Shown here: positions 17,332-24,380 of the stretch, in pieces
Position numbering within the stretch: position 1 is the stretch's first letter
How the letters are laid out: every line of letters starts with the position of its first letter
From: Methylibium rhizosphaerae
GTDB taxonomy: Bacteria; Pseudomonadota; Gammaproteobacteria; Burkholderiales; Burkholderiaceae_C
NCBI RefSeq assembly: GCF_006386545.1
Contig: NZ_SWAR01000002.1
Location: 62,001-126,000, forward strand
Length of the DNA stretch: 64,000 nt
Reading direction: 5' to 3'
Notes under the pieces: model-generated
Told to the model about the DNA's origin: nothing
The model's input: the letters and a program-made list of their open reading frames with translations, nothing else
Databases searched by the model: none
Program-made: the position numbers and the translations under genes

Positions 17332-17521
17332 GTCCAGGAGAAGCGGCCCGCGTGCCCTACCGAAGGCGTATCCCTCAGAACGCTCAGGTTCAATGACTGG
17401 ACCTTCCGATTTCGAACAGCTGGAGAGCGCCGCGCGGTTTCGCAAGCAGCCGTGGCGGCCGCCGAAGGGGCAAGCGGCCATCGAGGCGATGGCAGCGAAT
17501 CTCTCAGGCAAAAGGACAGCG
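17332..17521 (+). promoter_or_regulatory. Tandem glycine riboswitch
   Basis: Two glycine aptamers stand in a row. Aptamer 1 (17332-17402) is closed by GTCCAG/CTGGAC and holds CTACCGAAGGCGTA and ACGCTCAGGTTCAATGAC. Aptamer 2 (about 17417-17521) is near consensus: GCTGGAGAGCGCC, CGCCGAAGGGGCAA and AATCTCTCAGGCAAAAGGAC. The linker is short. A strong terminator hairpin follows directly, and dadA starts at 17580. The arrangement matches a transcriptional ON switch: glycine binding would prevent the terminator. Glycine riboswitches usually control the glycine cleavage system, so dadA is a less usual target. Confidence 0.92.
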
Positions 17522-17522
17522 A

Positions 17523-17566
17523 GGGCCGGTGAACCGCAGGGCGGTTCACCGGCCCTTTCGCTTTCC
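17523..17566 (+). terminator. Riboswitch expression-platform terminator
   Basis: A perfect 15-bp stem, GGGCCGGTGAACCGC (17523-17537) with GCGGTTCACCGGCCC (17541-17555) and loop AGG, is followed by TTTCGCTTTCC. It begins 2 nt after the second aptamer and ends 24 nt before the dadA ATG. Its placement leaves little doubt that it is the output element of the glycine riboswitch. Confidence 0.88.
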
Positions 17567-17579
17567 TGGAGTCTGAAAG

Positions 17580-18836
17580 ATGAAAGTCATCGTCCTGGGT
17601 GCCGGCGTGATCGGCGTGTCCACCGCCTGGTATCTCTCCAAGGCCGGCCATGAAGTCACCGTGCTCGAGCGCAATGCCGGCGCTGCGCGCGAAACCAGCT
17701 TCGGCAACGGCGGCCAGATCTCGGTGAGCCATGCCGAGCCCTGGGCCAACCCGGGCGCGCCGTGGAAGCTGCTCAAGTGGCTGGGCCGCGAGGATGCGCC
17801 GCTGCTGTTCCGCCTGCGGGCCGACCCGGCGCAATGGCGCTGGGGCCTGCGCTTCCTGCTGGAGTGCCTGCCCTCGCGCTCGCGGCACAACATGATCCAG
17901 CTGCTCAACCTGGGCACCTACAGCCGCGCCAGCCTGCAGGCGCTGCGTGCCGAAACCGGCATGCAGTACGACCACCTGGAGCGCGGCATCCTGCACTACT
18001 ACACCAGCCAGCAGGAGTTCGATGCGGCGCAGGAGCCGGCGCGCATCATGCGCGAGCTGGGCTGCGAACGGTCGGTGATCGATCGCGACGAGATCGTGCG
18101 GCTGGAACCGGCGCTGGCGCACATCGCACCGAAGCTGGTGGGAGCCACCTACACCGCCGCTGACGAATCCGGCGACGTGCACCTGTTCACCACGCGGCTG
18201 GCGGCGCTGTGCGAGGCGCGCGGCGTGCGCTTTCGCTACGGCGTGCGGGTCCAGCGGCTGCACCAGGCAGGCGCGGAGCTGAGCGGCGTCGAATTCGCCG
18301 CCGAAGACGGCCGCTACGAACTCGCCACCGCCGACGCCTACGTGCTCGCGATGGGCAGCCACAGCGTGCAGTTCGCCAGCCAGCTGGGCGTGCCGCTGGC
18401 CATCTACCCGGCCAAGGGCTACTCGGCCACGCTGCCGGTGCTGGACGATTCGAAGGCCCCGCAGGTGAGCCTCACCGACGACGAATACAAGCTGGTGTTC
18501 TCGCGGCTGGGCAACCGCCTGCGGGTGGCCGGCACGGCCGAGCTGAACGGCCACGACCTCTCGCTCAACCGGGTGCGCTGCGAAGCCATCGTGAAGCGCA
18601 CGCTGGAGATCTTTCCCGGCGTGAGCCGGCCGGAGCTGGCGAGCTACTGGGCGGGCCTGCGGCCGGCCACGCCGGGCAACCTGCCGTACATCGGCCAAAG
18701 CCGTATCGGCAAGCTGTTCCTCAACACCGGACACGGCACACTCGGCTGGACCCACGGCGCAGGCTCGGGCCGCGCGCTCGCCGAGATCATCGGCGGGCGA
18801 AAGCCTGAGGTCGACTTCGCGTTCTGCGGCGCCTGA
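17580..18836 (+). CDS. dadA: D-amino acid dehydrogenase (FAD), DadA family
   Basis: 418-residue flavoprotein that oxidises D-amino acids to keto acids and ammonia, feeding electrons to the respiratory chain at the inner membrane. The N-terminal FAD-binding motif is VIVLGAGVIGVSTAWYL (GxGxxG at 7-12). SFGNGGQISVSHAEPWANPG and the C-terminal TGHGTLGWTHGAGSGRALAE are DadA signatures. It is alone behind a glycine riboswitch, implying induction by glycine. The enzyme may use glycine or be part of glycine/D-alanine catabolism. Its stop lies 2 bp from the convergent SDR gene. Confidence 0.93.
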   Translation: MKVIVLGAGVIGVSTAWYLSKAGHEVTVLERNAGAARETSFGNGGQISVSHAEPWANPGAPWKLLKWLGREDAPLLFRLRADPAQWRWGLRFLLECLPSRSRHNMIQLLNLGTYSRASLQALRAETGMQYDHLERGILHYYTSQQEFDAAQEPARIMRELGCERSVIDRDEIVRLEPALAHIAPKLVGATYTAADESGDVHLFTTRLAALCEARGVRFRYGVRVQRLHQAGAELSGVEFAAEDGRYELATADAYVLAMGSHSVQFASQLGVPLAIYPAKGYSATLPVLDDSKAPQVSLTDDEYKLVFSRLGNRLRVAGTAELNGHDLSLNRVRCEAIVKRTLEIFPGVSRPELASYWAGLRPATPGNLPYIGQSRIGKLFLNTGHGTLGWTHGAGSGRALAEIIGGRKPEVDFAFCGA

Positions 18837-18838
18837 AG

Positions 18839-19669
18839 TCAGTCCACGAAGAAGTCGGGGATGAAGTCCTTCGTCCCCGGCACCACGCTGTAGGGCTCCA
18901 GGTCGGTGATGCCGTGCTTCGCGAGCACCTCGTCGTCGATGAAGAAGTTGCCCGTCGTCGCCTTCGCGTCGCTGGTGAGGATGAAGTAGGCCGCATCGGA
19001 CAGGATCTCCGGCTTGCGGCACAGCTTCACGTCCACCCCCGGGATCATTTGCAGCGCGGCGGTGGCGATCGCGGTGCGCGGCCACAGCGAGTTGACCGCG
19101 ATGCCGTAGGGCCGGAATTCGCCCGCATGGCCCAGCGTGCATTCGCTCATGCCGTACTTGGCCATGGTGTAGGCGACATGGTTCTTGAACCAGTGCTCGC
19201 GCATCGACAGGGGCGGCGACATGTTGAGCACGTGCGGGTTGCGGCCCTTCTCGGCCGCCTTCTGCAGGTGCGGCAGGCAGGCCTGGGTGCACAGGTAGGT
19301 GCCGCGCACGTTCACGCCGAACATCAGGTCGAAGCGCTTCATCGGCGTCATGTGGGTGGGCGTGAGGCTGATCGCGCTGGCGTTGTTGACCAGGATGTCG
19401 ATGCCGCCGAAACGCTCCACCGTGCGGGCCACCGCATCCAGCACCGAGGCCTCGTCGCGGATGTCGCCCGCGATCGGCAGCGCCTGGCCGCCGGCAGCCT
19501 GGATCTCCTCCGCCGCCGAGTAGATGGTGCCCGGCAGCTTGGGGTTGGGATCGGTGGTCTTCGCGATGATGGCGACGTTGGCGCCGTCGGCCGCGGCACG
19601 CCTGGCGATGGCCAGGCCGATGCCGCGCGAAGCGCCGGTGATGAACAGGGTCTTGCCTTTGAGGCTCAT
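18839..19669 (-). CDS. Short-chain dehydrogenase/reductase, HSDL2-like
   Basis: 276-residue NAD(P)-dependent oxidoreductase. Cofactor motif TGASRGIG at 11-18, NNAS at 95-98, catalytic YTMAK with Y167 and K171. KTTDPNPKLPGTIYSAAEEI and the insertion MREHWFKNHVAYTMAKYGMS are characteristic of the hydroxysteroid dehydrogenase-like 2 group, linked to fatty acid metabolism in animals. It is the last gene of the minus-strand lipid degradation cluster, and its ATG overlaps the upstream SGNH hydrolase stop (ATGA). The substrate is unknown. Confidence 0.88.
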   Translation of the reverse strand: MSLKGKTLFITGASRGIGLAIARRAAADGANVAIIAKTTDPNPKLPGTIYSAAEEIQAAGGQALPIAGDIRDEASVLDAVARTVERFGGIDILVNNASAISLTPTHMTPMKRFDLMFGVNVRGTYLCTQACLPHLQKAAEKGRNPHVLNMSPPLSMREHWFKNHVAYTMAKYGMSECTLGHAGEFRPYGIAVNSLWPRTAIATAALQMIPGVDVKLCRKPEILSDAAYFILTSDAKATTGNFFIDDEVLAKHGITDLEPYSVVPGTKDFIPDFFVD

Positions 19670-20388
19670 GGTCTGGTCTCCTCCAAGAGTTGCTGGACGA
19701 TGAATGCGGCGATGGCTTCGCCGCACACGCGGTACACCTCGGGTCCGGGGTGGAAGCCGTCGCGGGCCATCACGTCGGGCGTGAGCCGCAGGTCGATCGG
19801 CACATGGCTCACGCCCTGCTGGCGCGCCGCCCAGGCGGCCTGGGCTGCGTCGAGCCGGCGCGCGTCGCGTCCGATCACCGCGCGCAGCGGCTGGGGCAGC
19901 AAGGGGAATTCATGCATCGGCGGCAGCGGCGCGAACACCACCTGCGCCACGCCGGCCCGCTCGCGCAGCTGGCGCACGAGTTGGTCGCGGGCCAGCAGTG
20001 CACGGTGGGGCGGCAGCTGCTCGACCACGTCGTTCACGCCGAGCACGACCACCGCGATGTCGGCCCGGTGCACCGGCGTGTTGTTCAGCAACTCGCAAGC
20101 GGCCGGGGTCGACACACCGGAGCGCGCAACCAGCTGCCAGTGCACGCGGCGCCGGCCGTCCGTTGCGATGGCGCGAGTCAGGTGGCCCGCGAAGGCCTCG
20201 TCCTGCGTGTCTGCGCCGACGCCCGCGCCGGACGAGTCACCCACGATGAGCAGGCGCAGCGGAGCGCCCTGCCCGACCGCACCTTCGCGGTCGCCTGCCG
20301 CCTCGGCCAGCGCCACCGCCCGCTGCCGCGCTCCACGCGCCTGCCACAACAGCAGCGGGCCGAGCGCGATCTTGGCGAGCAGGGTCAT
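19666..20388 (-). CDS. SGNH/GDSL-family hydrolase
   Basis: 240-residue esterase-type hydrolase. Block I LLIVGDSSGAGVG (nucleophile S52), a block III-like VVVLGVNDVVEQ and the catalytic D/H pair in DGFHPGPEVY are present. A hydrophobic N-terminal segment (LLAKIALGPLLLW) may anchor it to the inner membrane or act as an uncleaved signal. It lies between the enoyl-CoA hydratase and SDR genes, and its TGA overlaps the SDR start by 4 nt. A lipid ester or acyl-thioester substrate is plausible from context. Confidence 0.85.
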   Translation of the reverse strand: MTLLAKIALGPLLLWQARGARQRAVALAEAAGDREGAVGQGAPLRLLIVGDSSGAGVGADTQDEAFAGHLTRAIATDGRRRVHWQLVARSGVSTPAACELLNNTPVHRADIAVVVLGVNDVVEQLPPHRALLARDQLVRQLRERAGVAQVVFAPLPPMHEFPLLPQPLRAVIGRDARRLDAAQAAWAARQQGVSHVPIDLRLTPDVMARDGFHPGPEVYRVCGEAIAAFIVQQLLEETRP

Positions 20389-20402
20389 GCCGGCGCCCCT
20401 TT

Positions 20403-21173
20403 TCAGAGCTTCGAGAAGTCCGGCTTGCGCTTCTGCATGAAGGCCGTCATGGCCTCGCGTGCCGCCGGCTCGCGCAGCATGCGGGCGAAGTGGTCGCCTT
20501 CGGCATCCATGCGGCTGGCGGCCTCCTGCAGGCCCTGCTTCATGAGCGCCTTGGTGACCCGGATCGAACCCGACGGCTTGGCGGCCAGCTTGGCGGCCTG
20601 GGCCTGCGCATAGGCGTTCACCTCGCCCGGCGGCAGCACGCGGTTCACGATGCCGATCTCGGCGGCTTCTTCGGCATAGAACGGTTCGCCCAGCAGGAGC
20701 TTCTCGGCCGCGCGCTGGTAGCCCAGCAGCTGCGGCAGGAGGTAGCTGGAGCCGGCCTCCGGGCACAGGCCCAGGTTCACGAACGGCAGGCTGAAGGCGG
20801 CGTTGTCGCCGGCGTACACCAGGTCGCAATGCAGCAGCATCGTGGTGCCGATGCCCACGGCGGCGCCGCACACGGCCGCGACGATGGGCTTCGGGAAGGA
20901 CTGCAGGGTGTGCAGGAAGCGGAACACCGGCGCCTCGTCACGTGCATCGGCCGAGGGCGGCGCGGCCAGGAAGTCCTGCAGGTCGTTGCCGGCAGTGAAG
21001 ATCTGCTCATGGCCCTGGATCACCACGGTGCGCACCGCATCGTCTCCGGCGGCCTCCTTGAGCGCGTCGGCCAGGGCCGCATACATCGCCTGGGTGATGG
21101 CGTTCTTCTTGTCGAGGCGATTGAAGGTGAGCGTGAGCACCGCGTTCTCGAGGTGCACGAGGATGTCGGACAT
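20403..21173 (-). CDS. Enoyl-CoA hydratase/isomerase family protein
   Basis: 256-residue crotonase-fold enzyme. The oxyanion-hole regions are IFTAGNDLQDFL and VCGAAVGIGTTMLLHCDLVYA. The following stretch SLPFVNLGLCPEAGSSYLLP departs from the GQPE...GAGGTQRL pattern of classical hydratases, so double-bond isomerase or another crotonase reaction is possible. The start at 21173 (MSDILVHLE) agrees with homologues. It stands between an alpha/beta hydrolase and an SGNH hydrolase in the fatty-acid degradation cluster. Confidence 0.88.
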   Translation of the reverse strand: MSDILVHLENAVLTLTFNRLDKKNAITQAMYAALADALKEAAGDDAVRTVVIQGHEQIFTAGNDLQDFLAAPPSADARDEAPVFRFLHTLQSFPKPIVAAVCGAAVGIGTTMLLHCDLVYAGDNAAFSLPFVNLGLCPEAGSSYLLPQLLGYQRAAEKLLLGEPFYAEEAAEIGIVNRVLPPGEVNAYAQAQAAKLAAKPSGSIRVTKALMKQGLQEAASRMDAEGDHFARMLREPAAREAMTAFMQKRKPDFSKL

Positions 21174-21202
21174 GGTCGTCTCCAGGGGAAAAGCTGTTGT
21201 GT

Positions 21203-22069
21203 TCAAACGGCGGCCGAGGCGCCCAGCCAACGGGGCACCTGCGGCCACAGGGCCGCCTGCATCTTGTCGCGGAAGAAGCCGAAATGGCCGATGCGCTGCA
21301 CGCCCAGCGCCTGCGGCTTCACCGTCTCGAAATGCACCGGCGCGCCCGCATACAGGCTGTGCAGGCGGCGCACGCCGCGGTCGGTCATGTATTCATCGTC
21401 GGGAAAGATCAGCGCCGTGATGGGCGTGCGCACCTGCGCATATTGCGCCCGCACCGCCTCGCCTTCGCTGCCCACGTAGTCGGGGTGCATGCACCAGCGG
21501 CGCCACTGCAGCATCACGCCGGCCGGCAGGTTGCCCACCTTCTTCAGCCGCTTGCCGGGGAAGTAGCCGCTCAGGGCGATGGAGACCGGCGCCACCACAT
21601 GCCACAGCCACCAGGCGTAGTAGCGCAGCGGCCTGGCATTGAGCCTGGCATAGCCGGAGCCCGAAGCCACGGTGAGCACGCGCTCGAAGCGGTGCCGGTT
21701 GGGCAGCAGCCCGAAGATCTGCCCGCCCAGGCTGTGACCCACATAGCTCATCGGCAGGCCCGGGTGGCGCTGCGCCGCGGCTTCCACCACGGCCGGCAGG
21801 TCGCGCTGGGCCCAGTCATGGATGTCGGCCTTGAAGCCCTTCAGGGACGCCGGCGCCGAGTCGCCCATGCCGCGGTAGTCGAAGGTGACGACCGCCATGC
21901 CCTGCTGGGCGAGCCAGCGCGCGAAGGGCTCGTAATAGGCCTGGCGCACCCCCATCGCCGGTGCGATGACCACGAGCCGCGAGGCCGGCCCCTGCGCGGG
22001 GCCGAACGACTGAGCCTGCAGGCGCTGGCCGTCGGTGGTGAGCACTTCGAAGATCTGCTGCATGGTCAT
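21203..22069 (-). CDS. Alpha/beta hydrolase
   Basis: 288-residue alpha/beta-fold hydrolase. The nucleophile elbow is VGHSLGGQ (S113), the oxyanion segment is IAPAMGVRQAYYEPFARWL, and the conserved TFDYRGMGDS follows. A catalytic Asp is likely in IFPDDEYMTD and the His in IGHFGFFRDK. The family is common beside lipid catabolism genes in Burkholderiales and is often annotated as a lysophospholipase-like or serine aminopeptidase-type protein. ATG 22069 has AGGAG 4 nt upstream; ATG 22063 is also possible. The actual substrate is not known. Confidence 0.86.
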   Translation of the reverse strand: MTMQQIFEVLTTDGQRLQAQSFGPAQGPASRLVVIAPAMGVRQAYYEPFARWLAQQGMAVVTFDYRGMGDSAPASLKGFKADIHDWAQRDLPAVVEAAAQRHPGLPMSYVGHSLGGQIFGLLPNRHRFERVLTVASGSGYARLNARPLRYYAWWLWHVVAPVSIALSGYFPGKRLKKVGNLPAGVMLQWRRWCMHPDYVGSEGEAVRAQYAQVRTPITALIFPDDEYMTDRGVRRLHSLYAGAPVHFETVKPQALGVQRIGHFGFFRDKMQAALWPQVPRWLGASAAV

Positions 22070-22094
22070 CGTCTCCTCGTGGGCGGGGCGTCGA

Positions 22095-22607
22095 TCAGGC
22101 GCGCACCACTTCCTGCCAGTGGTTGGCCAGGTGCATGAGGTGGGCGCGGGTGTAGTCGGGCTTGTCGAGCTCGCCATAGGCGAAGTGCGGGCGCAACACG
22201 CCGTTGTAGGCCTCGAAGTCGCGCAGCGCCTTCAGCACCCGTTCCATGGCGGTGGGCAGCGCATCGGGCGCCGACAGCGCAGGCGCACCGGGGATCGGCT
22301 CGTCGAGCGAATGGTTCATCGCGCCGCGCGCCTTGAAGACCGCGAAGGCCGCTGCGCCTACCGTATGCCGGAACAGCGCCGGCTTCATTTCTGGAAAGCC
22401 GCTCATCGAGAACTCGATGCTCTGCGCCGCATGGTCGAGCATCTGCGCGAGCGACCAGGCGCCGCTCGAGCGCCAGCCCGAGGCCAGCCCTTCGATCGCC
22501 TGGCGGGCAGCCGCCAGGTCGGCGAAGCCCTTCACGTCGGCCGCCGCGCAGCCCGCCAGCGGCGCAGCGGCTGCGGCCATCAGCACGTCCCGCCTGCGCA
22601 TGCCCAT
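22095..22607 (-). CDS. DUF1569 family protein with Tat-type lipoprotein signal
   Basis: 170-residue protein. The start MRRRDVLMAAAAAPLAGC combines a twin-arginine-like RRRDVL with a lipobox LAGC, pointing to a lipoprotein exported by Tat or Sec. The rest matches the DinB-like DUF1569 fold: SGAWSLAQMLDHAAQSIEFSM and the conserved end AHLMHLANHWQEV with possible metal-binding histidines. The function is not known. It lies between thiolase and alpha/beta hydrolase genes in the lipid cluster. ATG 22607 follows GAGGGA; ATG 22601 is an alternative. Confidence 0.78.
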   Translation of the reverse strand: MGMRRRDVLMAAAAAPLAGCAAADVKGFADLAAARQAIEGLASGWRSSGAWSLAQMLDHAAQSIEFSMSGFPEMKPALFRHTVGAAAFAVFKARGAMNHSLDEPIPGAPALSAPDALPTAMERVLKALRDFEAYNGVLRPHFAYGELDKPDYTRAHLMHLANHWQEVVRA

Positions 22608-22632
22608 GCCCTTGTCCCTCCACAAATGACCC

Positions 22633-22665
22633 GGGGCCGCCAGCACCGGAAGTGATGGCGGCCCC
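22633..22665 (-). terminator. GC-rich hairpin after fadA
   Basis: On the minus strand, GGGGCCGCCA (22665-22656) pairs with TGGCGGCCCC (22642-22633) around a 13-nt loop, 27 nt after the thiolase stop. It has no T-run, so it may only attenuate, leaving some read-through into the DUF1569, hydrolase and hydratase genes. Confidence 0.5.
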
Positions 22666-22691
22666 GTGTTGTCGTCAGCCGGGTGAACCGA

Positions 22692-23888
22692 TCAGACGCG
22701 CTCGAAGATGCCGGCGGCGCCCTGGCCGGTGCCGACGCACATGGTCACCATGCCGTACTTCAGGTTGTGGCGGCGCAGCGCATGCACGACGGTGGCGGCG
22801 CGGATGGCGCCGGTGGCCCCCAGCGGGTGGCCCAGCGCGATGGCGCCGCCCATCGGGTTCACCTTCTTCGGGTCCAGGCCGACGCTGTTGATGACGGCCA
22901 GCGACTGGGCCGCGAACGCCTCGTTCAGCTCGATCCAGTCGATCTGGTCCTGGGTGAGGCCGGCGTACTTGAGCGCGGCCGGGATGGCCTCGATCGGGCC
23001 GATGCCCATGATCTCGGGCGGCACGCCGCGGGCGGCGAAGCTCACGAAACGGGCCAGCGGCTTCAGGTCGTACTGCTTGATGGCCTTTTCGCTGGCCAGG
23101 ATCAGCGCACCGGCGCCGTCACTGGTCTGCGAGCTGTTGCCGGCGGTGACGCTGCCCTTGGCGGCGAACACCGGCTTCAGCTTGGCCAGGCCCTCGAGCG
23201 AGGTGTCGGGGCGCGGGCCTTCGTCGATCTCCACCGTGCGGGTCTTGACCACCTGCTCGCCGGTGGCGAGGTTGGGCACACGAGACACCACCTCGATCGG
23301 CGTGATCTCGTCCTTGAACTCGCCGGCGGCGATGGCCTTGAGCGCGCGCTGGTGCGACTCGAGCGCGAAGGCGTCCTGCGCCTCGCGGCCCACCTTCCAC
23401 TGCGCAGCCACCTTCTCGGCGGTGAGGCCCATGCCGTAGGCGATGCCGACGTTCTCGTCCTTGGCGAACACCTCGGGGTTGAACGAAGGCTTGTTGCCGC
23501 CCATGGGCACCAGGCTCATCGACTCGGCGCCGCCGGCGATCAGCACGTCGGCCTCGCCCACGCGGATGCGGTCAGCGGCCATCTGGATGGCGGTGACGCC
23601 CGAGGCGCAGAAACGGTTGACGGTGACCCCGCCCACCGGGTGCGAGAAGGCCAGCGCCATCGCGATGCGTGCCATGTTCATGCCCTGCTCCCCCTCGGGG
23701 AAGGAGCAGCCGATGATGGCGTCCTCGATCGCCTTGGGGTCGAGCGAGGGCACCTGGGCCATCGCGCTCTTCACCGCGGCGACCAGCAGGTCGTCGGGAC
23801 GCGTGTTCTTGAAGTAGCCGCGGCCGGAACGTCCGATCGGGGTGCGCGTGGCGGCGACGATGTAGGCGTCTTGAACTTGCTTGGCCAT
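22692..23888 (-). CDS. fadA: Acetyl-CoA acyltransferase (beta-ketothiolase)
   Basis: 398-residue thiolase that performs the last step of beta-oxidation, cleaving 3-ketoacyl-CoA with CoA. Catalytic residues: C94 in VNRFCASG, H354 in LGHPLGATG, C384 in MCVGTGQG. The N-terminus MAKQVQDAYIVAATRTPIGR is typical for FadA of Burkholderiales. It belongs with fadB, but the two are separated by about 490 bp holding a DUF559 gene and repeats, so fadA may depend on its own promoter. Confidence 0.94.
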   Translation of the reverse strand: MAKQVQDAYIVAATRTPIGRSGRGYFKNTRPDDLLVAAVKSAMAQVPSLDPKAIEDAIIGCSFPEGEQGMNMARIAMALAFSHPVGGVTVNRFCASGVTAIQMAADRIRVGEADVLIAGGAESMSLVPMGGNKPSFNPEVFAKDENVGIAYGMGLTAEKVAAQWKVGREAQDAFALESHQRALKAIAAGEFKDEITPIEVVSRVPNLATGEQVVKTRTVEIDEGPRPDTSLEGLAKLKPVFAAKGSVTAGNSSQTSDGAGALILASEKAIKQYDLKPLARFVSFAARGVPPEIMGIGPIEAIPAALKYAGLTQDQIDWIELNEAFAAQSLAVINSVGLDPKKVNPMGGAIALGHPLGATGAIRAATVVHALRRHNLKYGMVTMCVGTGQGAAGIFERV

Positions 23889-23890
23889 GT

Positions 23891-24370
23891 CTAGGCTCCT
23901 GTTGATTCAGCTCCCTCTCCCGCCGGCGGGAGAGGGTTGGGGTGAGGTTGGGCGGCTTCGGCGATGACCTGAAGAACGCCTTCAAGGTTGGACAGGACTT
24001 CGTTGTTCCAGAAGCGGAGCACGTGCAAGCCGCAAGACTCGATGACTTGCGTCCGCAGGTCGTCTCGCCGCACGGCATCGCATTGGGCGTGCTGGCCGCC
24101 GTCGATCTCGACGGCGAGGCGCGCTTCAATGCAGGCAAAGTCCAGCACGTAGCCTTCGAGCGGATGCTGGCGGCGGAACTTGAGGCCGCCAAGTTGCCTT
24201 GCGCGCAACTTGCTCCACAACAGCGCTTCAGCGTCGGTGGAGGACCGGCGCAGAGCACGTGCCACCCTCACCCCTGCCCTCTCCCGCGCGCGGGAGAGGG
24301 AGTTGTCGGGCGCACCTGCCCCCTCTCCCGCCTGCGGGAGAGGGTTGGGGTGAGGGTGCATGGAAGCCAT
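23891..24370 (-). CDS. DUF559 (Vsr-like endonuclease fold) protein
   Basis: Core of about 110 residues of the DUF559 family, related to very-short-patch-repair-type nucleases: SSTDAEALLWSKLRARQLGG, FRRQHPLEGYVLDFAC, ARLAVEIDGGQHAQ, LHVLRFWNNEVL. The expected acidic and glutamine residues (DFAC, EIDGGQH) are intact. The ends of the frame are translated repeat DNA: HPNPLPQAGEG near the start and HPNPLPPAGEG near the stop. The ATG at 24370 gives 159 aa; ATG 24361 is another option, and a GTG at 24265 would start at the core and skip the repeats. It interrupts the fadB-fadA pair. Its biological role is unknown. Confidence 0.72.
   Translation of the reverse strand: MASMHPHPNPLPQAGEGAGAPDNSLSRARERAGVRVARALRRSSTDAEALLWSKLRARQLGGLKFRRQHPLEGYVLDFACIEARLAVEIDGGQHAQCDAVRRDDLRTQVIESCGLHVLRFWNNEVLSNLEGVLQVIAEAAQPHPNPLPPAGEGAESTGA
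23913..23947 (+). repeat. REP-like repeat, copy 1 (direct with copy 3)
   Basis: A 24-bp perfect palindrome with arms CCCTCTCCCGCC / GGCGGGAGAGGG is followed by TTGGGGTGAGG. It is 34/35 identical to copy 3 at 24321-24355 in the same orientation. It overlaps the 3' end of the DUF559 frame, 25 bp before the fadA start. Confidence 0.9.
24266..24300 (-). repeat. REP-like repeat, copy 2 (inverted)
   Basis: Same element in opposite orientation: CCTCACCCC, then a 24-bp perfect palindrome with arms CCCTCTCCCGCG / CGCGGGAGAGGG. It differs from the other copies at the palindrome centre and in the two bases after CCCC. With copy 3, 20 bp away, it forms a REP-type inverted pair. Confidence 0.88.
24321..24355 (+). 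repeat. REP-like repeat, copy 3 (direct with copy 1)
   Basis: Palindrome arms CCCTCTCCCGC / GCGGGAGAGGG with a 2-bp centre, followed by TTGGGGTGAGG. It is a one-mismatch direct copy of 23913-23947, so that copies 1 and 3 bracket a 373-bp segment carrying the DUF559 core. It lies 26 bp downstream of the fadB stop. Confidence 0.9.
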
Positions 24371-24380
24371 CTGCTGCAAC

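Noticed and set aside
23913-24355. CRISPR array
   Set aside because: Three palindromic copies with unequal spacing (318 and 20 bp) and mixed orientation; no cas genes. They are REP-like elements.
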